This document shows positions 25,691 to 32,853 of a stretch of 64,000 bases of DNA, in pieces. Positions within the stretch are counted from its first letter, which is position 1. Each line of letters begins with the position of its first letter. This DNA comes from Streptomyces roseolilacinus. Lineage in GTDB: Bacteria; Actinomycetota; Actinomycetes; Streptomycetales; Streptomycetaceae. The DNA lies in contig NZ_BMSV01000007.1 of NCBI RefSeq assembly GCF_014649335.1, positions 42,654 to 106,653 of the forward strand. Reading direction: 5' to 3'. The notes below the pieces were generated by a model, which saw only the letters and a list, made by a program, of their open reading frames with translations, did no database searches and was not told where the DNA came from. A program made the translations under genes and the position numbers.

Positions 25691-26686
25691 ATGACTCAGA
25701 CACCCACAGACCAGGTACGAGCCCACTTCACCGTACCCGCCAAGCATCCGATGGTGACCGTGCTCGGCTCGGGCGACTCCCTGCTCCGCGTGATCGAGCG
25801 GGCGTTCCCCCGTGCCGACATCCATGTGCGGGGCAACGAGATCAGCGCGGTGGGCGAGGCCGCCGAGGTGGCCCTCATCCAGCGGCTGTTCGACGAGATG
25901 ATGCTGGTGCTGCGCACGGGGCAGCCCATGACGGAGGACGCGGTGGAACGCTCGATCGCCATGCTCAAGGAGGAGACCGGGGGAGCGGCCGCGGAGACGC
26001 CGTCCGAGGTCCTCACCCAGAACATCCTCTCCAGCCGCGGGCGCACCATCCGTCCCAAGACGCTCAACCAGAAGCGGTACGTCGACGCGATCGACAAGCA
26101 CACGATCGTCTTCGGCATCGGCCCGGCCGGTACCGGCAAGACCTATCTCGCCATGGCGAAGGCGGTCCAGGCCCTGCAGTCCAAGCAGGTCAACCGGATC
26201 ATCCTGACCCGGCCCGCCGTCGAGGCGGGCGAGCGGCTCGGCTTCCTGCCGGGCACGCTCTACGAGAAGATCGACCCGTACCTGCGGCCGCTGTACGACG
26301 CGCTGCACGACATGCTCGACCCCGACTCGATCCCGCGCCTGATGGCGGCGGGCACGATCGAGGTCGCGCCGCTGGCGTACATGCGCGGCCGGACGCTCAA
26401 CGACGCGTTCATCATCCTCGACGAGGCGCAGAACACGAACCCCGAGCAGATGAAGATGTTCCTGACCCGGCTCGGCTTCGACTCGAAGATCGTCATCACC
26501 GGTGACGTCACCCAGGTCGACCTGCCCAACGGCACCAAGAGCGGTCTGCGGCAGGTGCAGGACATCCTCGACGGCGTGCCGGACGTCCACTTCTCCCGCC
26601 TCACGTCGCACGACGTCGTACGGCACAAGCTGGTCGGCCGTATCGTCGACGCGTACGAGAAGTACGACACCCAGAACGGGCGCTGA
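25691..26686 (+). CDS. PhoH family ATPase
   Basis: A 331-residue PhoH/YbeZ-type P-loop NTPase. Walker A is GIGPAGTGKTYLA (about residue 141) and Walker B is AFIILDEAQNT, followed by MKMFLTRLGFDSKIVITGD and QVDLPNGTKSGL. Homologues cooperate with YbeY in rRNA processing, and ybeY is the next gene 29 bp downstream. ATG 25691 (start TQTPTDQ) agrees with family sequence, but the only strong ribosome binding site, AGGAGG at 25660-25665, is 25 nt away and almost touches an in-frame ATG at 25667, so the start is not settled. Confidence 0.93.
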   Translation: MTQTPTDQVRAHFTVPAKHPMVTVLGSGDSLLRVIERAFPRADIHVRGNEISAVGEAAEVALIQRLFDEMMLVLRTGQPMTEDAVERSIAMLKEETGGAAAETPSEVLTQNILSSRGRTIRPKTLNQKRYVDAIDKHTIVFGIGPAGTGKTYLAMAKAVQALQSKQVNRIILTRPAVEAGERLGFLPGTLYEKIDPYLRPLYDALHDMLDPDSIPRLMAAGTIEVAPLAYMRGRTLNDAFIILDEAQNTNPEQMKMFLTRLGFDSKIVITGDVTQVDLPNGTKSGLRQVQDILDGVPDVHFSRLTSHDVVRHKLVGRIVDAYEKYDTQNGR

Positions 26687-26715
26687 CCATCCGAAGCGAG
26701 AGACCGAACAGCACC

Positions 26716-27213
26716 ATGTCGATCGACGTCAACAACGAGTCCGGCACCGAGGTCGACGAGCAGGCGATCCTCGACGTCGCCCGCTACGCGCTCGCGCGGA
26801 TGCGCATCCACCCCCTGTCCGAGCTGTCGGTGATCGTCGTGGACGCCGAGGCGATGGAGGAGCTGCACCTGCAGTGGATGGACCTGCCGGGTCCGACGGA
26901 TGTCATGTCCTTCCCGATGGACGAACTGCGTCCGCCGTCGAAGGACGACGAGGAGCCCCCGCAGGGGCTCCTCGGTGACATCGTGCTCTGCCCCGAGGTC
27001 GCCGAGCGGCAGGGCCGCGAGGCGCCCACCCAGCACTCCATGGACGAGGAGCTGCAGCTGCTCACCGTCCACGGGGTGCTGCACCTCCTCGGCTACGACC
27101 ACGAGGAGCCCGACGAGAAGGCCGAGATGTTCGGGCTCCAGGCGGCGATCGTCGACGGCTGGCGGGCGGAGAAGGGCCTGACCGGCCCCTCCCCGGCGCC
27201 GACCGTCTCATGA
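26716..27213 (+). CDS. ybeY: Endoribonuclease YbeY
   Basis: A 165-residue zinc-dependent RNase for 16S rRNA 3' maturation and ribosome quality control. The catalytic/metal motif HGVLHLLGYDHEEPDE is complete. LPGPTDVMSFPMDEL and LLGDIVLCPEVA are the other family blocks. It lies between phoH and the CNNM gene, whose ATG overlaps the ybeY stop (ATGA), so the genes are translationally coupled. Starts at ATG 26716 after AGCGAGAGA. Confidence 0.96.
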   Translation: MSIDVNNESGTEVDEQAILDVARYALARMRIHPLSELSVIVVDAEAMEELHLQWMDLPGPTDVMSFPMDELRPPSKDDEEPPQGLLGDIVLCPEVAERQGREAPTQHSMDEELQLLTVHGVLHLLGYDHEEPDEKAEMFGLQAAIVDGWRAEKGLTGPSPAPTVS

Positions 27214-28505
27214 CCGGTCAACTCGTCCTGGGGGCCGTGGCGCTGGTCGTGGTCGCGTGGCTCGCCGCCTGTGCGGAGGCGGGCCTCGCGCGCGTCTCCA
27301 GCTTCCGGGCCGACGAGGCGGTGCGGTCCGGGCGGCGCGGCGCGGCCAGGCTCGCCCAGGTGGCCTCCGACCCCACCCGGTACCTGAACGTGGCGCTGCT
27401 CGTCCGGGTCGCCTGCGAGACGGCCGCGGGCGCGCTCGTCACGTACGCCTGCCTGGAGGAGTTCCGGGAGACGTGGAGCGCGCTGGTCGTGGCGATCGGC
27501 GTGATGGTGCTCGTCTCGTACGTCGCCGTCGGCGTCTCGCCGCGCACCATCGGCCGCCAGCACCCGCTGAACACGGCGACGGCGGCGGCGTACGTGCTGC
27601 TGCCGCTGGCCCGCGTCATGGGGCCGGTCCCCCAGCTGCTGATCCTCATCGGCAACGCGCTCACCCCCGGCAAGGGCTTCCGCAAGGGGCCGTTCGCGTC
27701 CGAGGCGGAGCTGCGCGCCATGGTCGACCTGGCGGAGCAGGAGTCCCTCATCGAGGACGACGAGCGCCGCATGGTGCACTCGGTCTTCGAGCTGGGCGAC
27801 ACCCTGGTCCGCGAGGTGATGGTGCCGCGCACGGACCTGGTGTCGATCGAGCGGTACAAGACCGTCCGGCAGGCCCTGACCCTCGCGCTGCGTTCGGGCT
27901 TCTCGCGCATCCCGGTCACCGGGGAGAGCGAGGACGACGTGGTCGGCATCGTGTACCTGAAGGACCTGGTCCGCAAGACGCACATCAACCGGGAGTCGGA
28001 GGCCGACCTGGTGTCCACGACGATGCGGGCGGCGTCGTTCGTGCCGGACACCAAGAACGCCGGCGACCTGCTGCGCGAGATGCAGCGGGAGCGCAACCAC
28101 TGCGCGGTGGTCATCGACGAGTACGGCGGCACGGCCGGGATCGTCACCATCGAGGACATCCTGGAGGAGATCGTCGGTGAGATCACCGACGAGTACGACC
28201 GCGAGCTGCCGCCCGTCGAGGAGCTCGGCGACGGCCGCTACCGGGTGACGGCCCGCCTCGACATCGGCGACCTCGGCGAGCTGTTCGGGCTCGACGCCTA
28301 CGACGACGAGGACGTGGAGACGGTCGGCGGGCTGCTCGCCAAGGCGCTCGGCCGCGTCCCGATCGCCGGGGCGACGGCCGTGGTCGACCTGCCCGACGGA
28401 CGGGCGCTGCGGCTGACCGCCGAGTCCCCGGCGGGCCGCCGCAACAGGATCGTGACCGTGCTGGCCGAGCCGGTGCCGCCGGAGCCGGAGGACGAGGCCG
28501 CGTGA
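27210..28505 (+). CDS. CNNM/CorC-type membrane protein with CBS pair
   Basis: A 431-residue hemolysin-C/CNNM family protein. Residues 1-170 are a DUF21 transmembrane domain with helices such as LVLGAVALVVVAWLAA and ALVVAIGVMVLVSYVAVGV. A CBS domain pair follows (about 205-330; VREVMVPRTDLVSI, YLKDLVRK, AVVIDEYGGTAGIVTIEDILEEIVGEI). The CorC_HlyC domain is at the C terminus. Relatives mediate Mg2+ or Co2+ export; a magnesium role is inferred. It overlaps ybeY by 4 nt and the YjbR gene by 4 nt (GTGA), so it is part of the phoH-ybeY operon. Confidence 0.93.
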   Translation: MTGQLVLGAVALVVVAWLAACAEAGLARVSSFRADEAVRSGRRGAARLAQVASDPTRYLNVALLVRVACETAAGALVTYACLEEFRETWSALVVAIGVMVLVSYVAVGVSPRTIGRQHPLNTATAAAYVLLPLARVMGPVPQLLILIGNALTPGKGFRKGPFASEAELRAMVDLAEQESLIEDDERRMVHSVFELGDTLVREVMVPRTDLVSIERYKTVRQALTLALRSGFSRIPVTGESEDDVVGIVYLKDLVRKTHINRESEADLVSTTMRAASFVPDTKNAGDLLREMQRERNHCAVVIDEYGGTAGIVTIEDILEEIVGEITDEYDRELPPVEELGDGRYRVTARLDIGDLGELFGLDAYDDEDVETVGGLLAKALGRVPIAGATAVVDLPDGRALRLTAESPAGRRNRIVTVLAEPVPPEPEDEAA

Positions 28506-28858
28506 CCCCCGAGCAGCTGAGGGCGTTCTGCCTGGACTTCGACGCCGCGGTGGAGGAGTTCCCCTTCGGCCCGCGGACCTCGGTCTTCAAGGTCGGCGGG
28601 AGGATGTTCGCCCTCGGCGCGCTCGACGCGCGGCCGCTCACCGTGAACCTCAAGTGCGAGCCGGAGAACGCGGTCCGCCTGCGGGCCGAGCACCCGGACG
28701 CCGTCGTCCCCGGCTACCACATGAACAAGCGGCACTGGAACACGGTGACGGTCTCCGGGCTGCCGGCGGCCCTGGTCAGGGAGTTGATCGAGGACTCCTA
28801 CGACCTGGTCGTCGCCGGCCTGCCGAGGGCCGAGCGGCCGCGCCGGGACCGGCCGTAG
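28502..28858 (+). CDS. MmcQ/YjbR family protein
   Basis: A 118-residue protein of the MmcQ/YjbR family (CyaY-like double-wing fold). Typical segments are LRAFCLDFDAAVEEFPFG, VFKVGGRMFALGAL, NLKCEPENAVRLRAEH, GYHMNKRHWNTVTV and LVRELIEDSYDLV. DNA binding has been proposed for the family but the role is unknown. GTG 28502 overlaps the upstream stop by 4 nt. Confidence 0.93.
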   Translation: MTPEQLRAFCLDFDAAVEEFPFGPRTSVFKVGGRMFALGALDARPLTVNLKCEPENAVRLRAEHPDAVVPGYHMNKRHWNTVTVSGLPAALVRELIEDSYDLVVAGLPRAERPRRDRP

Positions 28859-28890
28859 CCCCACGCGGAGTGGTCGTCGGTGGCGGCGGT

Positions 28891-28896
28891 TATCCT
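28891..28896 (+). promoter_or_regulatory. -10 hexamer TATCCT for the lipoprotein gene
   Basis: TATCCT in the GGTTATCCTC context would start a transcript near 28903, giving a 5' leader of about 73 nt that contains two alternative partners for one CTCCCC segment. No good -35. Confidence 0.4.
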
Positions 28897-28915
28897 CACT
28901 GCGGCCCGCGAGGGC

Positions 28916-28965
28916 GGGGAGGGGGGAACCGCTGGCTCCCCGAGATCACTACTGTTGTTGGGGAG
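28916..28965 (+). promoter_or_regulatory. Possible Shine-Dalgarno-sequestering leader of the lipoprotein gene
   Basis: CTCCCC (28936-28941) can pair with the downstream GGGGAG (28960-28965), which is the only ribosome binding site for the ATG at 28976, or with an identical upstream GGGGAG (28916-28921). The two pairings are mutually exclusive, as in translational switches. Inferred from base pairing alone. Confidence 0.35.
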
Positions 28966-28975
28966 TCGAATCCTT

Positions 28976-29698
28976 ATGCGTATGCGTATGCGTCGTGGCG
29001 CCGTCGTGGCGCTCACCACGTCCGCCCTGTTCCTGACCGCCGCGTGCGGCGGCTCGTCCGAGAAGAAGGACGACCAGCCGAAGGCCGCCGAGAGCGGCGG
29101 CAGCGCCGAGCAGAAGCCCGCCGCCGCCGCGCTCACCGACGCGCAGATGAAGGCGGGCCTCCTGGAGGTCGCCGACCTGCCGACCGGCTGGAAGGTCGAG
29201 CCGGCCGCCTCCTCGGACGACCGGCCGCAGGCGGAGAAGCCCGAGTGCCGGCCGCTGGCGCTGCTGATGTCCGCCAAGATCGACGGCGCCACGATGGGCG
29301 GGAACCGCGAGTTCGCCCGGGGGAACGACAGCGCGATGCTGGCCCAGCAGATCTTCACCTACGCCGACGGCGCCGCCGCGACCGCCTTCGTCAAGAGCGT
29401 GACCGACGCCATCGGCCCGTGCGCGACCTTCACGACCGCCCAGGACGGCGAGAAGATGACGATCACCTCGCAGAAGCTGACCGTCCCGCAGGTCGGCGAG
29501 GAGGCCGTCGGCGTGCGGCTGACCATGGACATCCCGCAGCTCGGCATGAAGCTGGAGTCCGACGTGCTGGTCGCCCGCCAGGGAGCCGGCCTGACGCGCC
29601 TGGCGTACGTCCCGATGGGCGGGAAGCCCGACCACTCGGCCTTCGAGGATCTGGCCAAGCGCGGTGGCGACAAGTTCGCCAAGGGCGCCCAGGGCTGA
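28976..29698 (+). CDS. Putative secreted lipoprotein
   Basis: A 240-residue exported protein. The N terminus MRMRMRRG is followed by a hydrophobic stretch (GAVVALTTSALFLTAAC) and a lipobox-like TAAC, predicting a lipid-anchored Cys at about residue 23. The -3 position is Thr rather than Leu, so the lipobox is weak. The mature part starts with a Gly/Ser/Lys/Glu linker and a globular domain containing LLEVADLPTGWKVE and two Cys (ECRPL, GPCATF) that could form a disulfide. The ATGCGT hexanucleotide is repeated three times at the start (28976, 28982, 28988), offering three in-frame starts. No enzyme family is recognised. Confidence 0.82.
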   Translation: MRMRMRRGAVVALTTSALFLTAACGGSSEKKDDQPKAAESGGSAEQKPAAAALTDAQMKAGLLEVADLPTGWKVEPAASSDDRPQAEKPECRPLALLMSAKIDGATMGGNREFARGNDSAMLAQQIFTYADGAAATAFVKSVTDAIGPCATFTTAQDGEKMTITSQKLTVPQVGEEAVGVRLTMDIPQLGMKLESDVLVARQGAGLTRLAYVPMGGKPDHSAFEDLAKRGGDKFAKGAQG

Positions 29699-29713
29699 GG
29701 CCCCCGACGTCCG

Positions 29714-29740
29714 GGGCGGCCGGGGTCTCCCCGGCCGCCC
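29714..29740 (+). terminator. Terminator hairpin after the lipoprotein gene
   Basis: GGGCGGCCGGGG (29714-29725) pairs perfectly with CCCCGGCCGCCC (29729-29740) around a TCT loop, 16 nt past the stop codon. Confidence 0.8.
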
Positions 29741-29744
29741 TGCT

Positions 29745-29750
29745 TATGCT
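29745..29750 (+). promoter_or_regulatory. -10 hexamer TATGCT for a leaderless transcript
   Basis: TATGCT ends 7 nt before the ATG at 29757, just downstream of the preceding terminator, so the next gene probably starts a new, leaderless transcript. Confidence 0.45.
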
Positions 29751-29756
29751 CGGGAC

Positions 29757-30110
29757 ATGACGCAGAGCACCGAACTCGACCCCGAGGACCGCAAGATCAT
29801 CACGCTGGCGCGCAGCGCCCGTGCCCGCAACGGCGTGCCCGAGGGCGCGGCGGTCCGGGACGAGACCGGGCGGACGTACGTCGCCGGGACGGTCGCGCTG
29901 GAGTCGCTCCGGCTGAGCGCGCTGCAGACCGCCGTGGCGATGGCCGTGGCCAGCGGGGCGAAGTCCCTGGAGGCGGCGGCCGTCGTCTCCGACGCGGAGG
30001 CCGTCTCCGACGCCGACCGCGCCGCCGTCCGCGACCTGGGCGGCCCCGCCACCCCGGTCCTCCTCGCCGGCCCCGACGCGGCGGTGCGCGCCCGGGTGAC
30101 GGCGGGCTGA
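29757..30110 (+). CDS. Cytidine deaminase homologue lacking the zinc site
   Basis: A 117-residue protein with the size and layout of a short cytidine deaminase. The block YVAGTVALESLRLSALQTAVAMAVASGAK, written here in part as VALESLRLSALQTAVAMAV, aligns with the family helix that normally holds (H/C)AE; here the ligand and the catalytic Glu are replaced (SAL-Q). The second motif PCXXC is absent, and there is no Cys in the protein. It should therefore not deaminate. It precedes era, where a cytidine deaminase gene is common in actinobacteria. A regulatory or structural role, or loss of function with retention, is possible. The frame is intact and codon use normal. Confidence 0.85.
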   Translation: MTQSTELDPEDRKIITLARSARARNGVPEGAAVRDETGRTYVAGTVALESLRLSALQTAVAMAVASGAKSLEAAAVVSDAEAVSDADRAAVRDLGGPATPVLLAGPDAAVRARVTAG

Positions 30111-30191
30111 CGACCGGCCGCGGGGCACGGGCCGCGGGCCCGCGCGCGGCGGGCCGGGTCCCGCGCGGTACGTGGCCGTGCCGGGATCGGG

Positions 30192-30197
30192 GAGAAT
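30192..30197 (+). promoter_or_regulatory. -10-like GAGAAT upstream of era
   Basis: GAGAAT ends 8 nt before ATG 30205. The same bases also include GGGGAG, which could serve as a ribosome binding site at 10 nt if transcription starts further upstream. Confidence 0.3.
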
Positions 30198-30204
30198 GGC
30201 TGCC

Positions 30205-31146
30205 ATGAGCGTTCGTAAACCAGAAACCGAAGCGACCCACCGCGCGGGCTTCGCCTGCTTCGTCGGGCGCCCCAACGCCGGCAAGTCCACCCTCACGAAC
30301 GCTCTGGTCGGTCAGAAGGTGGCCATCACCTCCAACCGGCCCCAGACGACCCGGCACACCGTGCGCGGCATCGTGCACCGGCCCGAGGCGCAGCTCGTGC
30401 TGGTCGACACCCCGGGCCTGCACAAGCCGCGCACCCTCCTCGGCGAGCGGCTCAACGACATCGTCCGCACGACGTGGGCGGAGGTCGACGTGATCGGCTT
30501 CTGCCTGCCCGCCGACCAGAAGGTCGGCCCCGGCGACCGGTTCATCGCCAAGGAGCTGGCGGGGGTCAAGAAGACCCCGAAGATCGCGATCGTCACGAAG
30601 ACCGACCTCGTCGACTCCAAGACGCTCGCCGAGCAGCTCATCGCCATCGACCGGCTCGGCGAGGAGCTGGGCATCGAGTGGGCGGAGATCGTCCCGGTGT
30701 CGGCCGTCGGGGACAAGCAGGTCCAGCTCCTCGCCGACCTGCTGGTCCCGCTGCTGCCCGAGGGGCCGGCGCTGTACCCCGAGGGCGACCTCACCGACGA
30801 GCCCGAGCAGGTCATGGTCGCCGAGCTGATCCGCGAGGCCGCGCTGGAGGGCGTGCGGGACGAGCTGCCGCACTCCATCGCGGTGGTCGTCGAGGAGATG
30901 CTGCCCCGCGAGGACCGTCCCGCCGACAAGCCGCTGCTGGACATCCACGCCAACGTCTACATCGAGCGCCCCAGCCAGAAGGGCATCATCATCGGCCCCA
31001 AGGGCAAGCGCCTGAAGGAGGTCGGCATCAAGTCCCGCAAGCACATCGAGGCCCTGCTCGGCACGCCGGTCTTCCTCGACCTGCACGTCAAGGTCGCGAA
31101 GGACTGGCAGCGCGACCCCAGGCAGCTGCGGAAGCTCGGGTTCTGA
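30205..31146 (+). CDS. era: Ribosome-assembly GTPase Era
   Basis: A 313-residue GTPase that binds the 3' end of 16S rRNA in 30S assembly. G1 is GRPNAGKST (about residue 17), the switch follows as NRPQTTRHTVRGIV, G3 is DTPGLHKP and G4 is TKTDLV. The C-terminal KH domain has IIIGPKGKRLKEVGIKSRKHIE. It fits functionally with ybeY and phoH nearby. ATG 30205 is chosen over ATG 30196, because the purine run 30189-30194 would touch the latter. Confidence 0.96.
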   Translation: MSVRKPETEATHRAGFACFVGRPNAGKSTLTNALVGQKVAITSNRPQTTRHTVRGIVHRPEAQLVLVDTPGLHKPRTLLGERLNDIVRTTWAEVDVIGFCLPADQKVGPGDRFIAKELAGVKKTPKIAIVTKTDLVDSKTLAEQLIAIDRLGEELGIEWAEIVPVSAVGDKQVQLLADLLVPLLPEGPALYPEGDLTDEPEQVMVAELIREAALEGVRDELPHSIAVVVEEMLPREDRPADKPLLDIHANVYIERPSQKGIIIGPKGKRLKEVGIKSRKHIEALLGTPVFLDLHVKVAKDWQRDPRQLRKLGF

Positions 31147-31173
31147 CGCCACCGGACCGGCGGGCCGCGTGCC

Positions 31174-31204
31174 GCGGGAGGGCGCGCGTCAGGCGCCCTC
31201 CCGC
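31174..31204. terminator. Bidirectional hairpin between era and the emfourin gene
   Basis: GCGGGAGGGCGC (31174-31185) pairs perfectly with GCGCCCTCCCGC (31193-31204). The emfourin stop codon lies in the loop, so one arm is coding. Confidence 0.65.
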
Positions 31205-31473
31205 AGCACGCGGGAGACCAGCTCCCGCTGGGCCTCGGTCAGGTGCGGCTCCGCGCAGCGGACCGTGCGGCCGTCGACCGTGATCTCGTAGCCGAAGCCG
31301 TCCGGCATCCCGGGCGCGCCCCGCGCCGCGCCCCCCGCCCCATCCCCGGCCCCCTCCAGGGCGGCCCCGGCCAGGGCGTGCCAGGAGTCCGCGTCGGGCC
31401 GGCCGGCGGTGTCCACCGCCGCCCGGCGCTCGATGCCCGCGAAGCCGCCCGTACGTCGCACCTCGATACGCAT
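31189..31473 (-). CDS. Emfourin-type protealysin inhibitor
   Basis: A 94-residue small protein resembling emfourin, the inhibitor of protealysin-like M4 proteases. It opens MRIEVRRTGGFAGIERRAAVDT, here noted as RIEVRRTGGFAGIERR, and has FGYEITVDGRTVRCAEP and LTEAQRELVSRVLREGA, all typical. Known emfourins are cytoplasmic slow-tight inhibitors encoded next to their protease. Here it starts 10 bp after the stop of the M4 gene on the same strand, with AGGAG just upstream. A Gly/Ala/Pro-rich central loop is longer than I would expect. Confidence 0.85.
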   Translation of the reverse strand: MRIEVRRTGGFAGIERRAAVDTAGRPDADSWHALAGAALEGAGDGAGGAARGAPGMPDGFGYEITVDGRTVRCAEPHLTEAQRELVSRVLREGA

Positions 31474-31483
31474 GGCTCCTGTC

Positions 31484-32560
31484 CTACCCCCTGGTGGGCA
31501 CCCCCACCGTCGACCACGCCTTGAGCACCGCCTCGGTCTCCGCGCCGTCGTCGCCGAACCGCTCGCGCGCCGCCGCGACCGTCAGCCGGGCGAACGTCGC
31601 GAAGTCGGCCGTCTCCTTGAGCTTGCCGCCCGTCAGCACGTCGTACCAGATCTGCCCGGCCCGCTCCCAGGCGTGCCCGCCCAGCGCCGTGGCCGCCAGG
31701 TAGAAGGCGTGGTTGGGGATGCCCGAGTTGATGTGCACCCCGCCGTTGTCGGCGGCCGTTTCGACGTAGTCCTCCATCTTCGCGGGCTGCGGGTCCTTGC
31801 CGAGGACGTCATCGTCGTACGCCGTGCCGGGGGCCTTCATGGAGCGCAGCGCCACGCCCCGCACCCGGTCCGTCAGCAGGCCCGCACCGATCAGCCAGTC
31901 CGCCTCCTCGGCGGTCTGCCCCAGCGCGTACTGCTTGACCAGCGTCCCGAAGACGTCCGACACGGACTCGTTGAGCGCGCCCGGCTGGCTGAAGTAGGCG
32001 AGGTTCGCGGTGTACTGCGTGACGCCGTGGGCCAGCTCGTGGCCGATCACGTCGACCGGGAGGGTGAAGTCCCCGAAGACCTCGCCGTCGCCGTCGCCGA
32101 ACACCATCTGCTCGCCGTTCCAGAAGGCGTTGCCGTACTCCCGGTCGTAGTGCACCGTCGCGTCCAGCGGCAGCCCGGCGCCGTCGATGGAGTCCCGCCC
32201 GTAGACGCGGAGGAACAGCTCGAACGTCGCGCCGAGCCCGGCGTACGCGCGGTTGACGGTCGCGTCCCCGGTGGGCCCGTCGCCCTCGGCGCGGACCTTC
32301 CTGCCGGGCAGGCGGGTGCGCTGCTCGGCGTCGAAGACCGTGCGGCGCGGCTCGCCCGAGGCCGCCGGCGTGCCGCGCGGGGCGGGGCGGACGCCGGTGA
32401 CCGTGGTGAGGCGGCGGGCCGTGCGGTTCGCCTCGTCGGTGACGAGGGTGCGGCGGGCGGCCGCGGCGACGGCGGGGTCGGCGGAGCGGGCCAGCCGGTC
32501 GAGGAGGTGCGGCGGGACGATCGTGCAGAACACCCGGGTGGGGGAGTGGTACGCAGTCAT
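31484..32560 (-). CDS. M4 (thermolysin/protealysin-like) metalloprotease without signal peptide
   Basis: A 358-residue zinc endopeptidase. Metal ligands and catalytic Glu are in DVIGHELAHGVTQYTA (HEXXH), the third ligand is Glu in ALNESVSDVFGT, and NGGVHINSGIPNHAFYL supplies the substrate-stabilising His. The N terminus is not a signal peptide but a short protealysin-type pro-segment with CTIVPPHLLDRLA. ATG 32560 is used; a TTG 9 nt earlier is in frame. The partner inhibitor gene follows. Protealysin-like enzymes with emfourin are thought to act inside the cell or be released by non-classical routes. Confidence 0.92.
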   Translation of the reverse strand: MTAYHSPTRVFCTIVPPHLLDRLARSADPAVAAAARRTLVTDEANRTARRLTTVTGVRPAPRGTPAASGEPRRTVFDAEQRTRLPGRKVRAEGDGPTGDATVNRAYAGLGATFELFLRVYGRDSIDGAGLPLDATVHYDREYGNAFWNGEQMVFGDGDGEVFGDFTLPVDVIGHELAHGVTQYTANLAYFSQPGALNESVSDVFGTLVKQYALGQTAEEADWLIGAGLLTDRVRGVALRSMKAPGTAYDDDVLGKDPQPAKMEDYVETAADNGGVHINSGIPNHAFYLAATALGGHAWERAGQIWYDVLTGGKLKETADFATFARLTVAAARERFGDDGAETEAVLKAWSTVGVPTRG

Positions 32561-32720
32561 GTGTGGCAATGTGGCATCGTGTCATCGCCATGTCACCGAA
32601 TGCGACGGTGATTGACGAGAAGGAGTGATAACTCACCATTCGACGGTTGGTGGGCCGCAGTCCCGCATACTGAAACGGCACCTCCGCCTCCGCCGCCCCT
32701 GGGCTACGCTGCTGCGCATC
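32561..32720. other. Divergent promoter region between the M4 protease and the leuA leader
   Basis: The left part (32564-32600) has four TGGCA/TGTCA-like pentamers in a row upstream of the M4 gene, a possible regulator site. TACGCT at 32705-32710 is the best -10 candidate for the leuA leader transcript. No gene. Confidence 0.4.
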
Positions 32721-32768
32721 ATGCGTTTCGGGCTGCTTCTCCTTAGCTGCCGCGGCGAGGGCCTGTAG
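32721..32768 (+). CDS. leuA leader peptide
   Basis: A 15-codon ORF, MRFGLLLLSCRGEGL, with four consecutive Leu codons (CTG CTT CTC CTT, 32733-32744), ending in TAG at 32766-32768 and located 85 bp upstream of leuA. Leu-rich leaders of this kind control actinobacterial leuA by attenuation. It would sense charged tRNA-Leu: ribosome stalling on the Leu run would change pairing of the downstream RNA. Confidence 0.85.
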   Translation: MRFGLLLLSCRGEGL

Positions 32769-32821
32769 TCGTAGGCCGACCCCCTCCCCGCGGAGTCTGG
32801 TGCTGCTTCGACCCGTCGGCC
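32750..32821 (+). promoter_or_regulatory. leuA attenuator with alternative pairings
   Basis: Segment 32750-32761 (CCGCGGCGAGGG), inside the leader ORF, pairs with 32782-32793 (CCCTCCCCGCGG) at 11 of 12 positions. A second hairpin joins GGCCGAC (32774-32780) with GTCGGCC (32815-32821). The arms interleave, so only one hairpin can form at a time. A ribosome on the Leu codons would free the second. There is no T run, so termination or translation could be the controlled step. Confidence 0.6.
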
Positions 32822-32853
32822 GTCCTCTCACCGGACCCGAGGAGCCCTACGCA

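Noticed and set aside
31324..31380. Frameshift in the emfourin gene suggested by its Gly/Ala-rich centre
   Set aside because: Both flanks are in the same frame and match the family, so it is an in-frame loop insertion.
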